A stretch of DNA of 64,000 bases from an uncultured Eubacteriales bacterium (GTDB lineage Bacteria; Bacillota; Clostridia; Christensenellales; Aristaeellaceae). Position numbers and translations under genes: made by a program. The notes beneath the pieces are model-generated. The model searched no databases. It saw only the letters and a list, made by a program, of their open reading frames with translations, and was not told where the DNA came from. Each line of letters opens with the position of its first letter. Positions within the stretch are counted from its first letter, which is position 1. Location: contig CADBKQ010000023.1 in NCBI GenBank assembly GCA_902795275.1, forward strand, positions 1 to 64,000, written 5' to 3'. Shown in pieces: positions 18,161-26,740 of this stretch.

Positions 18161-20620
18161 ATGCCTGAAAATAATTTTCAGCTGAACGAACAAAACATTT
18201 CCATCGTTCGGGAGATCGGAAAGCATATGCCCGGGGGATTTTTTATCTACCGCGCCAAGCAGCCGGAGGAATTGCTGTACGCCAACGAAGCTGTGTTCGA
18301 CATTTTCGGCTGCGACGATCTGGAGGATTTCAAAAGGCTCACCGGCTACACCTTCCGGGGCATGCTCCATCCGCTGGATTACGAAAAGGTCGCGGCGTCC
18401 ATCAATCAGCAGATCCGGGACAGCGAGGAAAAGATGGATTACGCCGAATACCGGATCATCCGCAAGGACGGCGCGGTGCGCTGGGTGGATGATTACGGCC
18501 ATTTCACGGAAACGGAAGCCTACGGCGGCATTTACTATGTGTTCATTTCCGACATCACTGAAAAACGGGAACGCATGGAATCCGACCAGAAGAAATACCG
18601 GAAAGAGCTCAACAATATGATCACCGCCATGGCGTCAGATTACCGCAGCGTATATCATGTGGATCTGGACGCTGACGACGCGGTCTGCTACCGTGTGGAC
18701 CCGGAGGACGCTGCCGACCGGGAAGGCGACCATTTCTCCTTCCATCGGCGGTTTCAGGAATACTGCGCGCAGTATGTGGACGAGGAATACCGGGAGGGCT
18801 TCCTCCGCTTTATTGATCCAAACCAGATCAGGCTGGCTTTAGCCACGGAAAACATCATCGCCTACCGATACCTGATCCGGCGCGGCGGCAAGGAATCCTA
18901 TGAAATGCTGCGGATGGCGGGCGTACGGCATCCGGCGGACCGGGAGGATCATATCGTGCACGCCGTGGGTCTCGGCTTTACCGATATCGATTCGGAGATG
19001 CGCAAGAACCTGGAACAGCAGAAGGCCATAGCCGACGCGCTGGAGGCGGCCAAGCAGGCCAACCTGGCCAAAACGGCCTTCCTTTCCAACATGAGTCATG
19101 AGATCCGCACGCCCATGAACGCCATCATCGGCCTGAACAGCCTGGCGTTGCGCAGCAAAGTCCTGCCGGCGGAAACTCGGGAATACCTGGAAAAGATCGG
19201 CGGCAGCGCCCGGCATCTGCTGGGTCTCATCAACGACATTCTGGATATGAGCCGGATCGAATCCGGGCGGATGGTGTTGCATAAAGAAGAGTTTTCCTTT
19301 CGCAGCATGCTGGAGCAGATCAATACGATGGTCATGTCCCAGTGCGTGGAAAAAGGGCTGAAATACGAGTGCCAGATTCTTGGCGGCGTCTGCGATTACT
19401 ATATCGGTGACGATATAAAGCTCAAGCAGGTACTGATCAATATCCTGTCCAACGCCATCAAATTCACCGATCCGCCGGGGAGCGTTTCCCTGACCATAGA
19501 ACGCACCGGGACCTTTCACGAACAGTCCACCCTGAAATTCGTGATCTCCGATACCGGCATCGGGATCGATCAAAATTTTATTCCGAAGATCTTCGATCCC
19601 TTCACCCAGGAAAACAGCAGCCGCAGCAGTAAATACGGCAGCACCGGCCTGGGCATGGCCATTACCCGGAGTATCGTGGAGCTGATGAACGGTGAAATCT
19701 CCGTCCGGTCCGAAAAGGGAAAAGGCTCGGAGTTTACCGTGGTGATCTCCCTGAAAAACTGCAGGCATCAAGGCCCGGCGACTCATTACATCAAGCCGAA
19801 TGATATGCGTGTGCTGATCGTGGACGACGAAGAAATCGCAGCGGAGCACGCCCGGCTGGTGCTGGACGAAGTGGGTATCCGTGCGGATATCTGCTTGACC
19901 GGCGAGGACGCCATGCAGATGCTGGAGGTGCAGCACGGCAAGCATGCGCCCTATAACCTGGTGCTCCTGGATTGGAAGATGCCGGAAATGGACGGGCTGG
20001 AGGTGGCGAAGGAAATACGGAAGCGCTACAGCAGCGAAACCACCGTGATCATCCTGACCTCCTTCAACTGGGACGAGATCATGGACGAGGCGCTGCACAT
20101 CGGCGTGGACAGCTTCCTGGCCAAGCCGCTGTTCGCCTCCAACGTGATCGACGAGTTCGAGCGGATCGCAAGAAAGAACAACATGTCGCTTTTCAAGGAG
20201 CGGAAACGGGCGGAACTGAAGGACAGGAGGATTTTGCTGGCGGAGGATATTATTATCAACGCGGAGATCATGAAACATCTGCTCGCCGCGAAGGAAGCCG
20301 TGATCGACCATGCCGAAAACGGAAGGCTGGCGGTGGAAATGTTTGAAAAGAGCGGCGTCGGATATTACAGTGCCATACTGATGGACGTGCGGATGCCGGA
20401 AATGGACGGCCTGGAAGCGGCACAGACGATCCGGGCGCTGGACAGGCCGGACGCCAGGCGGATTCCCATCATCGCCCTGACCGCCAACGCCTTTGACGAG
20501 GATGTGCAGCGCAGCCTGCAGGTGGGCATGAACGCCCACCTGTCCAAGCCGGTGGAGCCGGAGCGTCTGTATCAAACGATGGAAGAGCTGATCTGGGAAG
20601 CGGAGAAGGAAAACCGGTAA
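18161..20620 (+). CDS. Cytosolic hybrid histidine kinase (PAS-PAS-HisKA-HATPase-REC-REC)
   Basis: ATG 18161 is chosen over an in-frame ATG 38 codons upstream because GGAGGG precedes it. The 819-residue protein has no membrane segment. A PAS domain covers about 15-130 (GGFFIYRAKQPEELLYANEA, VRWVDDYGHFTE), a second PAS-like region about 145-285, and a coiled linker leads to HisKA with phospho-acceptor H313 (SNMSHEIRTPMN). HATPase motifs are present (NILSNAIKF, DTGIGID, STGLGMAI). Two receiver domains follow (about 548-670 and 687-810) with acceptor aspartates in VLLDWKMPEMDG and ILMDVRMPEMDG. It heads an operon with a second hybrid kinase, a REC-EAL protein and an HPt protein, so phosphate probably flows through that HPt. 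The signal is presumably intracellular. Confidence 0.9.
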   Translation: MPENNFQLNEQNISIVREIGKHMPGGFFIYRAKQPEELLYANEAVFDIFGCDDLEDFKRLTGYTFRGMLHPLDYEKVAASINQQIRDSEEKMDYAEYRIIRKDGAVRWVDDYGHFTETEAYGGIYYVFISDITEKRERMESDQKKYRKELNNMITAMASDYRSVYHVDLDADDAVCYRVDPEDAADREGDHFSFHRRFQEYCAQYVDEEYREGFLRFIDPNQIRLALATENIIAYRYLIRRGGKESYEMLRMAGVRHPADREDHIVHAVGLGFTDIDSEMRKNLEQQKAIADALEAAKQANLAKTAFLSNMSHEIRTPMNAIIGLNSLALRSKVLPAETREYLEKIGGSARHLLGLINDILDMSRIESGRMVLHKEEFSFRSMLEQINTMVMSQCVEKGLKYECQILGGVCDYYIGDDIKLKQVLINILSNAIKFTDPPGSVSLTIERTGTFHEQSTLKFVISDTGIGIDQNFIPKIFDPFTQENSSRSSKYGSTGLGMAITRSIVELMNGEISVRSEKGKGSEFTVVISLKNCRHQGPATHYIKPNDMRVLIVDDEEIAAEHARLVLDEVGIRADICLTGEDAMQMLEVQHGKHAPYNLVLLDWKMPEMDGLEVAKEIRKRYSSETTVIILTSFNWDEIMDEALHIGVDSFLAKPLFASNVIDEFERIARKNNMSLFKERKRAELKDRRILLAEDIIINAEIMKHLLAAKEAVIDHAENGRLAVEMFEKSGVGYYSAILMDVRMPEMDGLEAAQTIRALDRPDARRIPIIALTANAFDEDVQRSLQVGMNAHLSKPVEPERLYQTMEELIWEAEKENR

Positions 20621-20633
20621 GGAGAGACGGGAT

Positions 20634-23291
20634 ATGGAAAGCAAACGCAAAAACAGGACGGTGCTGGTCACGGTGCTCGGAAGCACTGCCCTTGCCGTGA
20701 TCCTGATCGGGGGCGCTTTCCTGATGGCGGGAAGCGCCCACCGGGACGCGACAGATGCCGCGCACTCCGTGAGTCTGCTGTATCTGGACGAATTGGCCGG
20801 ACGCCGGGAGCAGGTGGTGGAGGACAAGCTGAACAGCAATATCCAGGTAATCCGGGTCGCCCTGGAAATGCTGGGCGATGAGGATCTGAGCGATCTGGAC
20901 CACTTGAGGAATTACCAGCGGCGGGTCAAGCGGTTTTTCAACCTGGAGCGCTTTGCCTTCGTGGATGAAAACGGCTTGGTCTATACGGCGGACGAGGGTG
21001 TGCGGGATGAAATGGGTCAGTACCCGTTTGATTATCAGACGCTTTCGGAACCGGGCGTTTTTATCAAGGATCAGTCCGTTCCCGACAAGCGGGTGATCAT
21101 CGCCTATCCGATCAGGGACAGAAAGCTGTCGGTGGAGAGTCAGCCGTTGGCAATCTGCTTCATGGAAATCGATATGAACACCCTGCTGCAGGACGTTTCC
21201 ATGAAATCTCAAAGCTCCGGAACTACTTTTTCAAATATATATACATCTGACGGCATCGCGCTGACTAACACCGTATTAGGCGGCCTGGCGGTGGAGGACA
21301 ATTTGCTGGAAGCGCTGGTGCACGCGGAATATGACAAAGGTTCTTCCTATGCGTCCGTGATTCGGGATTTCCGCGAAGGAAACAGAGGAGTCACGGCTTT
21401 CACCTACGGTGACACCAAGGAAATGCTGAGCTACGTGCCCGTTCCGGGAACTAACTGGATGCTGACCTACCTGATCCGGGACCAGATCATCAGCGAACGG
21501 ATTGATTCCGTTTCCAACAGGATCATCGTCCGGAGCATACTCCAGTCAGCGCTGATCGCGCTGGTGCTGGGTGTAATGTTTGCCTTTATCATCCGGCAGA
21601 ACAGGAAAAACGCCATGCTTGCGCTCGAGAAGGAAACAGCGGACGCGGAAAACCGCGCCAGACAGCAGGAGATGGAAGAAAAGCTGGCGCTGCAGGATCA
21701 GCTGCTGGAGCAGCGTCAGGCCCTGCAGGAAGCGCTGGAGGCGGCGGAGCAGGCCAGCAAGGCCAAGACCGCCTTCCTTTCCAATATGAGCCATGAGATC
21801 CGCACGCCTATGAACGCCATCATTGGGCTGGACAGCATCGCCCTGAACGATCCGGACGTTCCGCCAAAAACCAGGGAGCTTCTGGAAAAAATCGGAGCTT
21901 CTGCGCAGCATCTGCTGGGAATCATCAACGACATCCTGGACATGAGCCGGATTGAGTCCGGGCGTATGATCATCAAGAATGAAGAGTTTTCCTTCTCTGA
22001 CACGCTGGAGCAGGTCAATTCCATTATCAGTGGCCAGTGCCGGGACAAGGGGCTGAAATTCGACTGCCGCACGGTGGGAAAGATAGACGATTATTATGTC
22101 GGCGACGAAATCAAGCTCCGTCAGGTGATGATCAATATTCTGGGCAACGCGGTGAAGTTCACGCCGCAGGGCGGAGAAATCACCTTTCTGATCGAAGAGG
22201 GACAGCGCTTCGGCGGTAAGGCTGTGCTGAAGCTCATTTTCCGGGATACCGGCATCGGCATGAGCAAGGAGTTTCTGCCGCACCTCTTCGACGCGTTCAG
22301 CCAGGAGGATTCCTCCACAAGCAAATACGGCAGCACCGGCCTTGGTATGCCCATCACGAAAAGCATCGTGGAGCTGATGAACGGCCATATCGAAGTGGAA
22401 AGCGAAAAGGGAAAAGGGACGACCTTCACCGTGACGGTCACGCTGGGCGAATCCGACAGCCACGCCGGCATGCTGGAGGGCGACATCAATCCCAAGGAAC
22501 TGGACGTGCTGGTGGTGGATGATGATCCCATCGCGCTGGAGCACGCGCAAATCGTGCTGGGGCAGGCAGGCATCTGCTGCGAGCTCGCCGCTTCCGGCGC
22601 GGAAGCCCTGGAAAAAGTGCGGCTCCGGCACGCCCGCAGGGACGATTACGATCTTTTGCTGGTGGACTGGAAAATGCCTGAGATGGACGGCGTGGAAACC
22701 ACCCGTCAGATTCGCGTCGTGGTAGGCAGCGATACGCCGATCGTGATCCTGACGTCGTATAATTGGGATGAAGTGGCGGAGGAAGCAATGCGTGCCGGCG
22801 TGGATACTTTCGTTGCTAAGCCTTTGTTTGCCGGGCATGTGCTGGATCAGTTCCGGGTGGCCTTCCGGCGAAAGAGCGCGGAAATGAAGGTCAAAAAGGC
22901 TGATCTGAAGGGACGGCGCGTGCTGCTGGCCGAGGATGTGGAAGTGAACGCCGATATCATGGTCATGGTGCTGAGCATGCGGGAGATCAATACGGATGTG
23001 GCGCAGAACGGCCGTATCGCCGTGGACAAATATCTGTCGCAGCCTGCCGGGACCTACGACGCCATTCTGATGGACATGCGGATGCCGGAAATGGACGGGT
23101 TGGAAGCCACGCGGCAGATCCGCGCCTCCGGCCGTGAGGACGCGCAGACGATCCCCATCATCGCCCTGACCGCCAATGCTTTTGACGAAGACGTGCAGCG
23201 GAGCATGCAGGCCGGGCTGAACGCGCATCTGTCGAAGCCCGTTGAGCCGAACGCCCTGTTCGATACACTGGAAAAAATGATCAGGCCTTAA
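20634..23291 (+). CDS. Membrane hybrid histidine kinase with extracytoplasmic sensor (HisKA-HATPase-REC-REC)
   Basis: It starts 13 bases after the first kinase (GGAGAGACGGG upstream). The 885-residue protein has a membrane segment at about 10-30, an extracytoplasmic sensor of about 270 residues with a Cache-like look (FAFVDENGLVYTADEGV, VPGTNWMLTYLI), and a second membrane segment at about 303-322. After a coiled coil comes HisKA with H387 (SNMSHEIRTPMN), HATPase (NILGNAVKF, DTGIGMS, STGLGMPI) and two receivers (about 622-745 and 760-883; VDWKMPEMDG, MDMRMPEMDG). Sequence and order closely match the preceding kinase after the sensor, which suggests tandem duplication with sensor replacement. 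It would report an outside ligand to the same HPt. Confidence 0.9.
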   Translation: MESKRKNRTVLVTVLGSTALAVILIGGAFLMAGSAHRDATDAAHSVSLLYLDELAGRREQVVEDKLNSNIQVIRVALEMLGDEDLSDLDHLRNYQRRVKRFFNLERFAFVDENGLVYTADEGVRDEMGQYPFDYQTLSEPGVFIKDQSVPDKRVIIAYPIRDRKLSVESQPLAICFMEIDMNTLLQDVSMKSQSSGTTFSNIYTSDGIALTNTVLGGLAVEDNLLEALVHAEYDKGSSYASVIRDFREGNRGVTAFTYGDTKEMLSYVPVPGTNWMLTYLIRDQIISERIDSVSNRIIVRSILQSALIALVLGVMFAFIIRQNRKNAMLALEKETADAENRARQQEMEEKLALQDQLLEQRQALQEALEAAEQASKAKTAFLSNMSHEIRTPMNAIIGLDSIALNDPDVPPKTRELLEKIGASAQHLLGIINDILDMSRIESGRMIIKNEEFSFSDTLEQVNSIISGQCRDKGLKFDCRTVGKIDDYYVGDEIKLRQVMINILGNAVKFTPQGGEITFLIEEGQRFGGKAVLKLIFRDTGIGMSKEFLPHLFDAFSQEDSSTSKYGSTGLGMPITKSIVELMNGHIEVESEKGKGTTFTVTVTLGESDSHAGMLEGDINPKELDVLVVDDDPIALEHAQIVLGQAGICCELAASGAEALEKVRLRHARRDDYDLLLVDWKMPEMDGVETTRQIRVVVGSDTPIVILTSYNWDEVAEEAMRAGVDTFVAKPLFAGHVLDQFRVAFRRKSAEMKVKKADLKGRRVLLAEDVEVNADIMVMVLSMREINTDVAQNGRIAVDKYLSQPAGTYDAILMDMRMPEMDGLEATRQIRASGREDAQTIPIIALTANAFDEDVQRSMQAGLNAHLSKPVEPNALFDTLEKMIRP

Positions 23292-23310
23292 TCGTTGGGA
23301 GATGATACGA

Positions 23311-25014
23311 ATGACTGCTTTGAATCAGATGTACGACATTTCCGAAATCAATGCGAAGAATCGGAAAAAGCCCGTGCTGATCGTGGAGGATGATTTCGTC
23401 AACCGTGAATTGCTGAACGCTTATCTTCAGCAGGAATATGAAATCCTTTGCGCGGAAACCGCCGAGGAGGCCCTGCGGATCATTCACGGGAACAGCGAAA
23501 CGCTCAGCCTCGTGCTGTTGGATCTGAACCTACCGGGCATGAAAGGCCTGGACTTGCTACGGGAGATCAAGAAGGACATCGACCTTTCCCGGATCCCCGT
23601 CATCGTGCTGACATCCGATACGGAATCCGAGGTGGACAGCCTAAACGCCGGGGCCAGCGACTTTATCCCCAAGCCCTATCCGCGGCACGAGATTATCCTG
23701 GCCCGCGTTCGGCGCAGCATCGAGCTTTCCGAAAACAAGGATCTGATCCGCTGGACGGAGCGCGATCAGCTGACGGGACTGTATAACCGGGAGTATTTTT
23801 ACCGGTACGCGGAAATATACGACACGTTTCATCAGGACGAGGCAACGGACGCCCTGGTGCTGGACGTCAGCCATTTCCGCGTGATGAACGAGCGCTTCGG
23901 AAGGGCATACGCGGATGAAGTGCTCAAACGGATCGGCGCGGAGCTGTTCAGGATCGTCAGGAGCAACGGCGGGATCGCGTGCCGCAGAGAGGCGGACACC
24001 TTCCAGGTCTACTGTCCCCACATGACGGATTACGCGCCGCTGGCCCGGCAGGTGACAGCCGCCGCCTGCGGGAAGGATAAAGGGCGCGTCCACATCCGCA
24101 TCGGGGTTTACCCCCGGGTGGATAAAACCATCGATATGGAACTCCGTTTCGACCACGCCAAAAGCGCAGCGGACAGCCTACGGAACAGCTTTTCGGAATC
24201 CGTCGCCATGTATGACGAATCCCTGCGGGCAGTAGAGGCGTTCACCGAGCGGCTGCTGGACGATTTCCGCACCGCCCTGGCGCAGAAGCAATTCGCCGTG
24301 TATTTTCAGCCGAAATACGGCATCCGTTCCCCGAAGCCCGTTCTGTGCGGCGCGGAGGCGCTGGTGCGCTGGCAGCATCCGGAGCTGGGCATGATCCCGC
24401 CCGGCAGGTTCATTCCGCTCTTTGAGAGCAACGGCCTGATCCGGGAGCTGGATCATTATGTCTGGCGGGAAGCCGCCGCACAGATCGGCGATTGGAGGAA
24501 ACGGATGGGATGCTCGGTGCCCGTTTCCGTCAACGTGTCGCGGATCGACATGATGGATCCCGACCTGGCCGATACGTTCTGCCGTCTTGTGGAAGAAAAC
24601 GGGCTGAGCTTTGACGATCTGCATCTTGAAATCACCGAGTCTGCTTATACGGAGGATTCGGAAGAACTCATTCGTGTCGTTTCCGGTCTGCGGGCGAGGG
24701 GGTTCAAAATAGAAATGGACGATTTCGGCGCGGGCTATTCCTCGCTGAACATGATTACAAAGCTGCCCATCGACGCGCTGAAGCTGGATATGATGTTCAT
24801 CCGCACCGCGTTTCATGAAACCGGAAATACCGGCATCCTGAAAATCATGCTGGATATTTCCCGCTACCTTTCCGTACCGATGATCGCTGAGGGAGTCGAA
24901 ACGGAAGAACAGATGCTAACGCTTCAAGGCCTGGGCTGCGATATCGTGCAGGGTTACTATTTTGCCCGGCCGATGCCAGCAAAAGACTTTGAAGCCTATC
25001 TGAAATCCAAATGA
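23311..25014 (+). CDS. Response regulator REC-GGDEF(degenerate)-EAL, predicted c-di-GMP phosphodiesterase
   Basis: ATG 23311 follows TGGGAGA by about 9 bases. The 567-residue protein has a receiver domain (about 17-135; LIVEDDFVNRELL, LVLLDLNLPGMKG as acceptor, VLTSD, KPYPRHE). Its GGDEF domain (about 140-290) has the signature replaced by EADTF, so cyclase activity is very unlikely. The EAL domain (about 300-565) keeps catalytic residues: CGAEALVRW, VNVSR, EITESAY, EMDDFGAGYSS, DALKLDMMF, IAEGVETEEQ, QGYYFARPMP. It should hydrolyse c-di-GMP under control of its receiver, which the neighbouring kinases and HPt probably phosphorylate. It is the likely output of the operon. Confidence 0.9.
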   Translation: MTALNQMYDISEINAKNRKKPVLIVEDDFVNRELLNAYLQQEYEILCAETAEEALRIIHGNSETLSLVLLDLNLPGMKGLDLLREIKKDIDLSRIPVIVLTSDTESEVDSLNAGASDFIPKPYPRHEIILARVRRSIELSENKDLIRWTERDQLTGLYNREYFYRYAEIYDTFHQDEATDALVLDVSHFRVMNERFGRAYADEVLKRIGAELFRIVRSNGGIACRREADTFQVYCPHMTDYAPLARQVTAAACGKDKGRVHIRIGVYPRVDKTIDMELRFDHAKSAADSLRNSFSESVAMYDESLRAVEAFTERLLDDFRTALAQKQFAVYFQPKYGIRSPKPVLCGAEALVRWQHPELGMIPPGRFIPLFESNGLIRELDHYVWREAAAQIGDWRKRMGCSVPVSVNVSRIDMMDPDLADTFCRLVEENGLSFDDLHLEITESAYTEDSEELIRVVSGLRARGFKIEMDDFGAGYSSLNMITKLPIDALKLDMMFIRTAFHETGNTGILKIMLDISRYLSVPMIAEGVETEEQMLTLQGLGCDIVQGYYFARPMPAKDFEAYLKSK

Positions 25015-25027
25015 GGAGGGAAAATAC

Positions 25028-25366
25028 ATGCTGACGATTGAAAGCCTCCGCGGCTGGGGTGCAAACGTGGACGAGGCATTGGTCAGATGCCTGAACAATG
25101 AATCCTTTTATCTGATGCTGGTCAACAAGGCCATGCAGGACGCTCCTTTCGACAAGCTCAAGGAGGCCGTCGAAACCAGCGATCTGGACAAGGGGTTTGC
25201 CTTCGCCCATTCGATCAAGGGTATGGCGGCTAATCTGGCGCTGACGCCGATTTGCAAGCCCATCGAGCAGATCACCGAGCTGCTTCGGCACAGAACGGAA
25301 ATGGATTATGCCCCGCTGCTGGAAGAAATCGAAGAAAAAAGCCGCCAGTTAATGGCACTTTTGTAA
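25028..25366 (+). CDS. HPt (histidine phosphotransfer) protein
   Basis: GAGGAGGG precedes ATG 25028, 14 bases after the EAL gene. The 112-residue all-helical protein carries the HPt motif AHSIKGMAANL, whose histidine is the phosphate carrier, followed by a second helix pair (LEEIEEKSRQLMALL). It is the only HPt in the cluster, and neither upstream kinase has its own. It is therefore the expected shuttle from the kinases' receivers to the receiver of the REC-EAL protein. It is the last gene before a strong hairpin. Confidence 0.88.
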   Translation: MLTIESLRGWGANVDEALVRCLNNESFYLMLVNKAMQDAPFDKLKEAVETSDLDKGFAFAHSIKGMAANLALTPICKPIEQITELLRHRTEMDYAPLLEEIEEKSRQLMALL

Positions 25367-25388
25367 CAAAAAACGCGCGCATAATCAA

Positions 25389-25447
25389 TGGGCCAAAGCC
25401 TGCCCGGGGCAGCAGGACGACTGCTGCCCCGGGCAGGCTTTGGCCCA
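25389..25447. terminator. Perfect 26-bp hairpin between convergent operons
   Basis: Positions 25389-25414 and 25422-25447 are perfect inverted complements (TGGGCCAAAGCCTGCCCGGG...) around a 7-base loop. Immediate T-tracts are weak on the plus strand; on the minus strand a T6 run follows about 16 bases later. It lies between the HPt gene (+) and the solute-binding-protein gene (-), so bidirectional termination is the simplest role. Confidence 0.75.
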
Positions 25448-25459
25448 GTTGCAAATTAC

Positions 25460-26740
25460 TCAAAATGATCCGTATTGGCTGACTGCTTCATCAATGGTGA
25501 CGGCTCCGATCCCGACCTGATACGCCGCGTTCCTTACCTGAGTGGCAAGGGAATCCGTGATACCAATCACTTCCGGGCACAATATCCGTTCTGCGGGCAC
25601 TTGGCTGAAAGGCGCGTATACAGCGTCGAAGGATAAATCTGTCGTCGGCGTAACCAGGCGTTTCGAGGAAGCCATCCTGTTCAGTTCCTGGCGTGAGACC
25701 AGAAAGCGCATAAACTCGTTTGTCATGTCCAGATTGTCGCAAGTCTTATTGACAGAAAACTGTATGGAGGGGCTGTCGATAAAATATCCTCCGGCTTCTG
25801 ACAGCGGAATGGGCGTAAAGGAGTAGGAAAAAGGCGTTTTGGAAAACGCTTCGGACTGGCTTTCCCGTTTTCCGGTTCCGGACACAGTATCTCCCGTGCA
25901 GATCATCATGGGAACGTCCCCTTCAAAAAAGCGGAGAATGACCTGCGTATAGTTGTCGCTGATTTCGTCGCATTTTTCCAGATTGATATAGCCGTTCCCA
26001 ATCAGCTGCATCATCGCCTCCAGTGCCGGGCGCATGTACACGCCTGCGAAGGGATCCATTTCATTCGCGGCCTGAAGCGCTTTGGGATTATCGCTGAGGG
26101 CAGCCACGACTTCCGGATACACCAGGATGTTCATCAGGCAGCTGGAAGAACCCGCGCTGTAGCCCATCATGGGGCTGGCATAACCCTTGCTGAGAAACGC
26201 TTCGCACACAGCCAGCAGTTCTTCCCAAGTGGTCGGAACTTGAAGCCCTTCCTTCGCAAACAGATCGTTGTTCACCAGCATGCCATAGTTTCTGGCGAAA
26301 ACTGGCACCATCAGCAAATGACCGTCCGCGTCCAGATTCAGCAGACCGGTGCGAAGACAGTCCAGATCCAAGCCTATCTGGGGATCGGAAAGATCCTCCA
26401 TATGGTCATAGACCTGTTGGTATTTTTCATTTCCGCACATCCATTGATAGGAGAAGAAGATGTTCGGGGCGTTACTGCTTTCCAGCACCGTTCCCAGCAG
26501 ATTGTTGTAATCATCCGGTTTCCAATAGCTCATCTCAACATCGGGATAAAACTCATTGAATCTGTCGAATTCGGTTTCCAGCGCTTCAAAGTTGGAATAG
26601 CTCCCAATCACAGTGATCTGGCAGCTGGTATCCGTATCCAGCCTCGGCTGGAATGCAGATTCCGCCTTTGCTCGAGAAATACAGGCCGTCGGTACGATAG
26701 CAAGCAGGGCACCCAGGATGACGCAAAGCATTTTTTTCAT
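25460..26740 (-). CDS. Extracellular solute-binding protein (ABC family 1-like)
   Basis: The 426-residue protein begins MKKMLCVILGALLAIVPTAC, which allows either lipid attachment at C20 or cleavage near SRAKA. Family 1 binding-protein features follow: ITVIGSYSNFEALETEFDRF, YPDVEMSYWKPDDY, MVPVFARNYGMLVNNDLF, VPTTWEELLAVCEAFLSKGY and FFEGDVPMMICTGD. Sugars or oligosaccharides are typical ligands. No permease or ATPase genes accompany it. Instead its start codon overlaps the stop of the hybrid kinase by four bases (ATGA), so it is translated with the sensor. It may therefore present ligand to that kinase (inference). It ends just before the shared hairpin. Confidence 0.82.
   Translation of the reverse strand: MKKMLCVILGALLAIVPTACISRAKAESAFQPRLDTDTSCQITVIGSYSNFEALETEFDRFNEFYPDVEMSYWKPDDYNNLLGTVLESSNAPNIFFSYQWMCGNEKYQQVYDHMEDLSDPQIGLDLDCLRTGLLNLDADGHLLMVPVFARNYGMLVNNDLFAKEGLQVPTTWEELLAVCEAFLSKGYASPMMGYSAGSSSCLMNILVYPEVVAALSDNPKALQAANEMDPFAGVYMRPALEAMMQLIGNGYINLEKCDEISDNYTQVILRFFEGDVPMMICTGDTVSGTGKRESQSEAFSKTPFSYSFTPIPLSEAGGYFIDSPSIQFSVNKTCDNLDMTNEFMRFLVSRQELNRMASSKRLVTPTTDLSFDAVYAPFSQVPAERILCPEVIGITDSLATQVRNAAYQVGIGAVTIDEAVSQYGSF

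Noticed and set aside
18839..20839. A 666-codon open frame on the minus strand opposite the first hybrid kinase
   Set aside because: It lies wholly over clear kinase coding sequence, has no ribosome binding site and its peptide is His/Arg/Gln-rich as expected for the complement of GC-rich genes.
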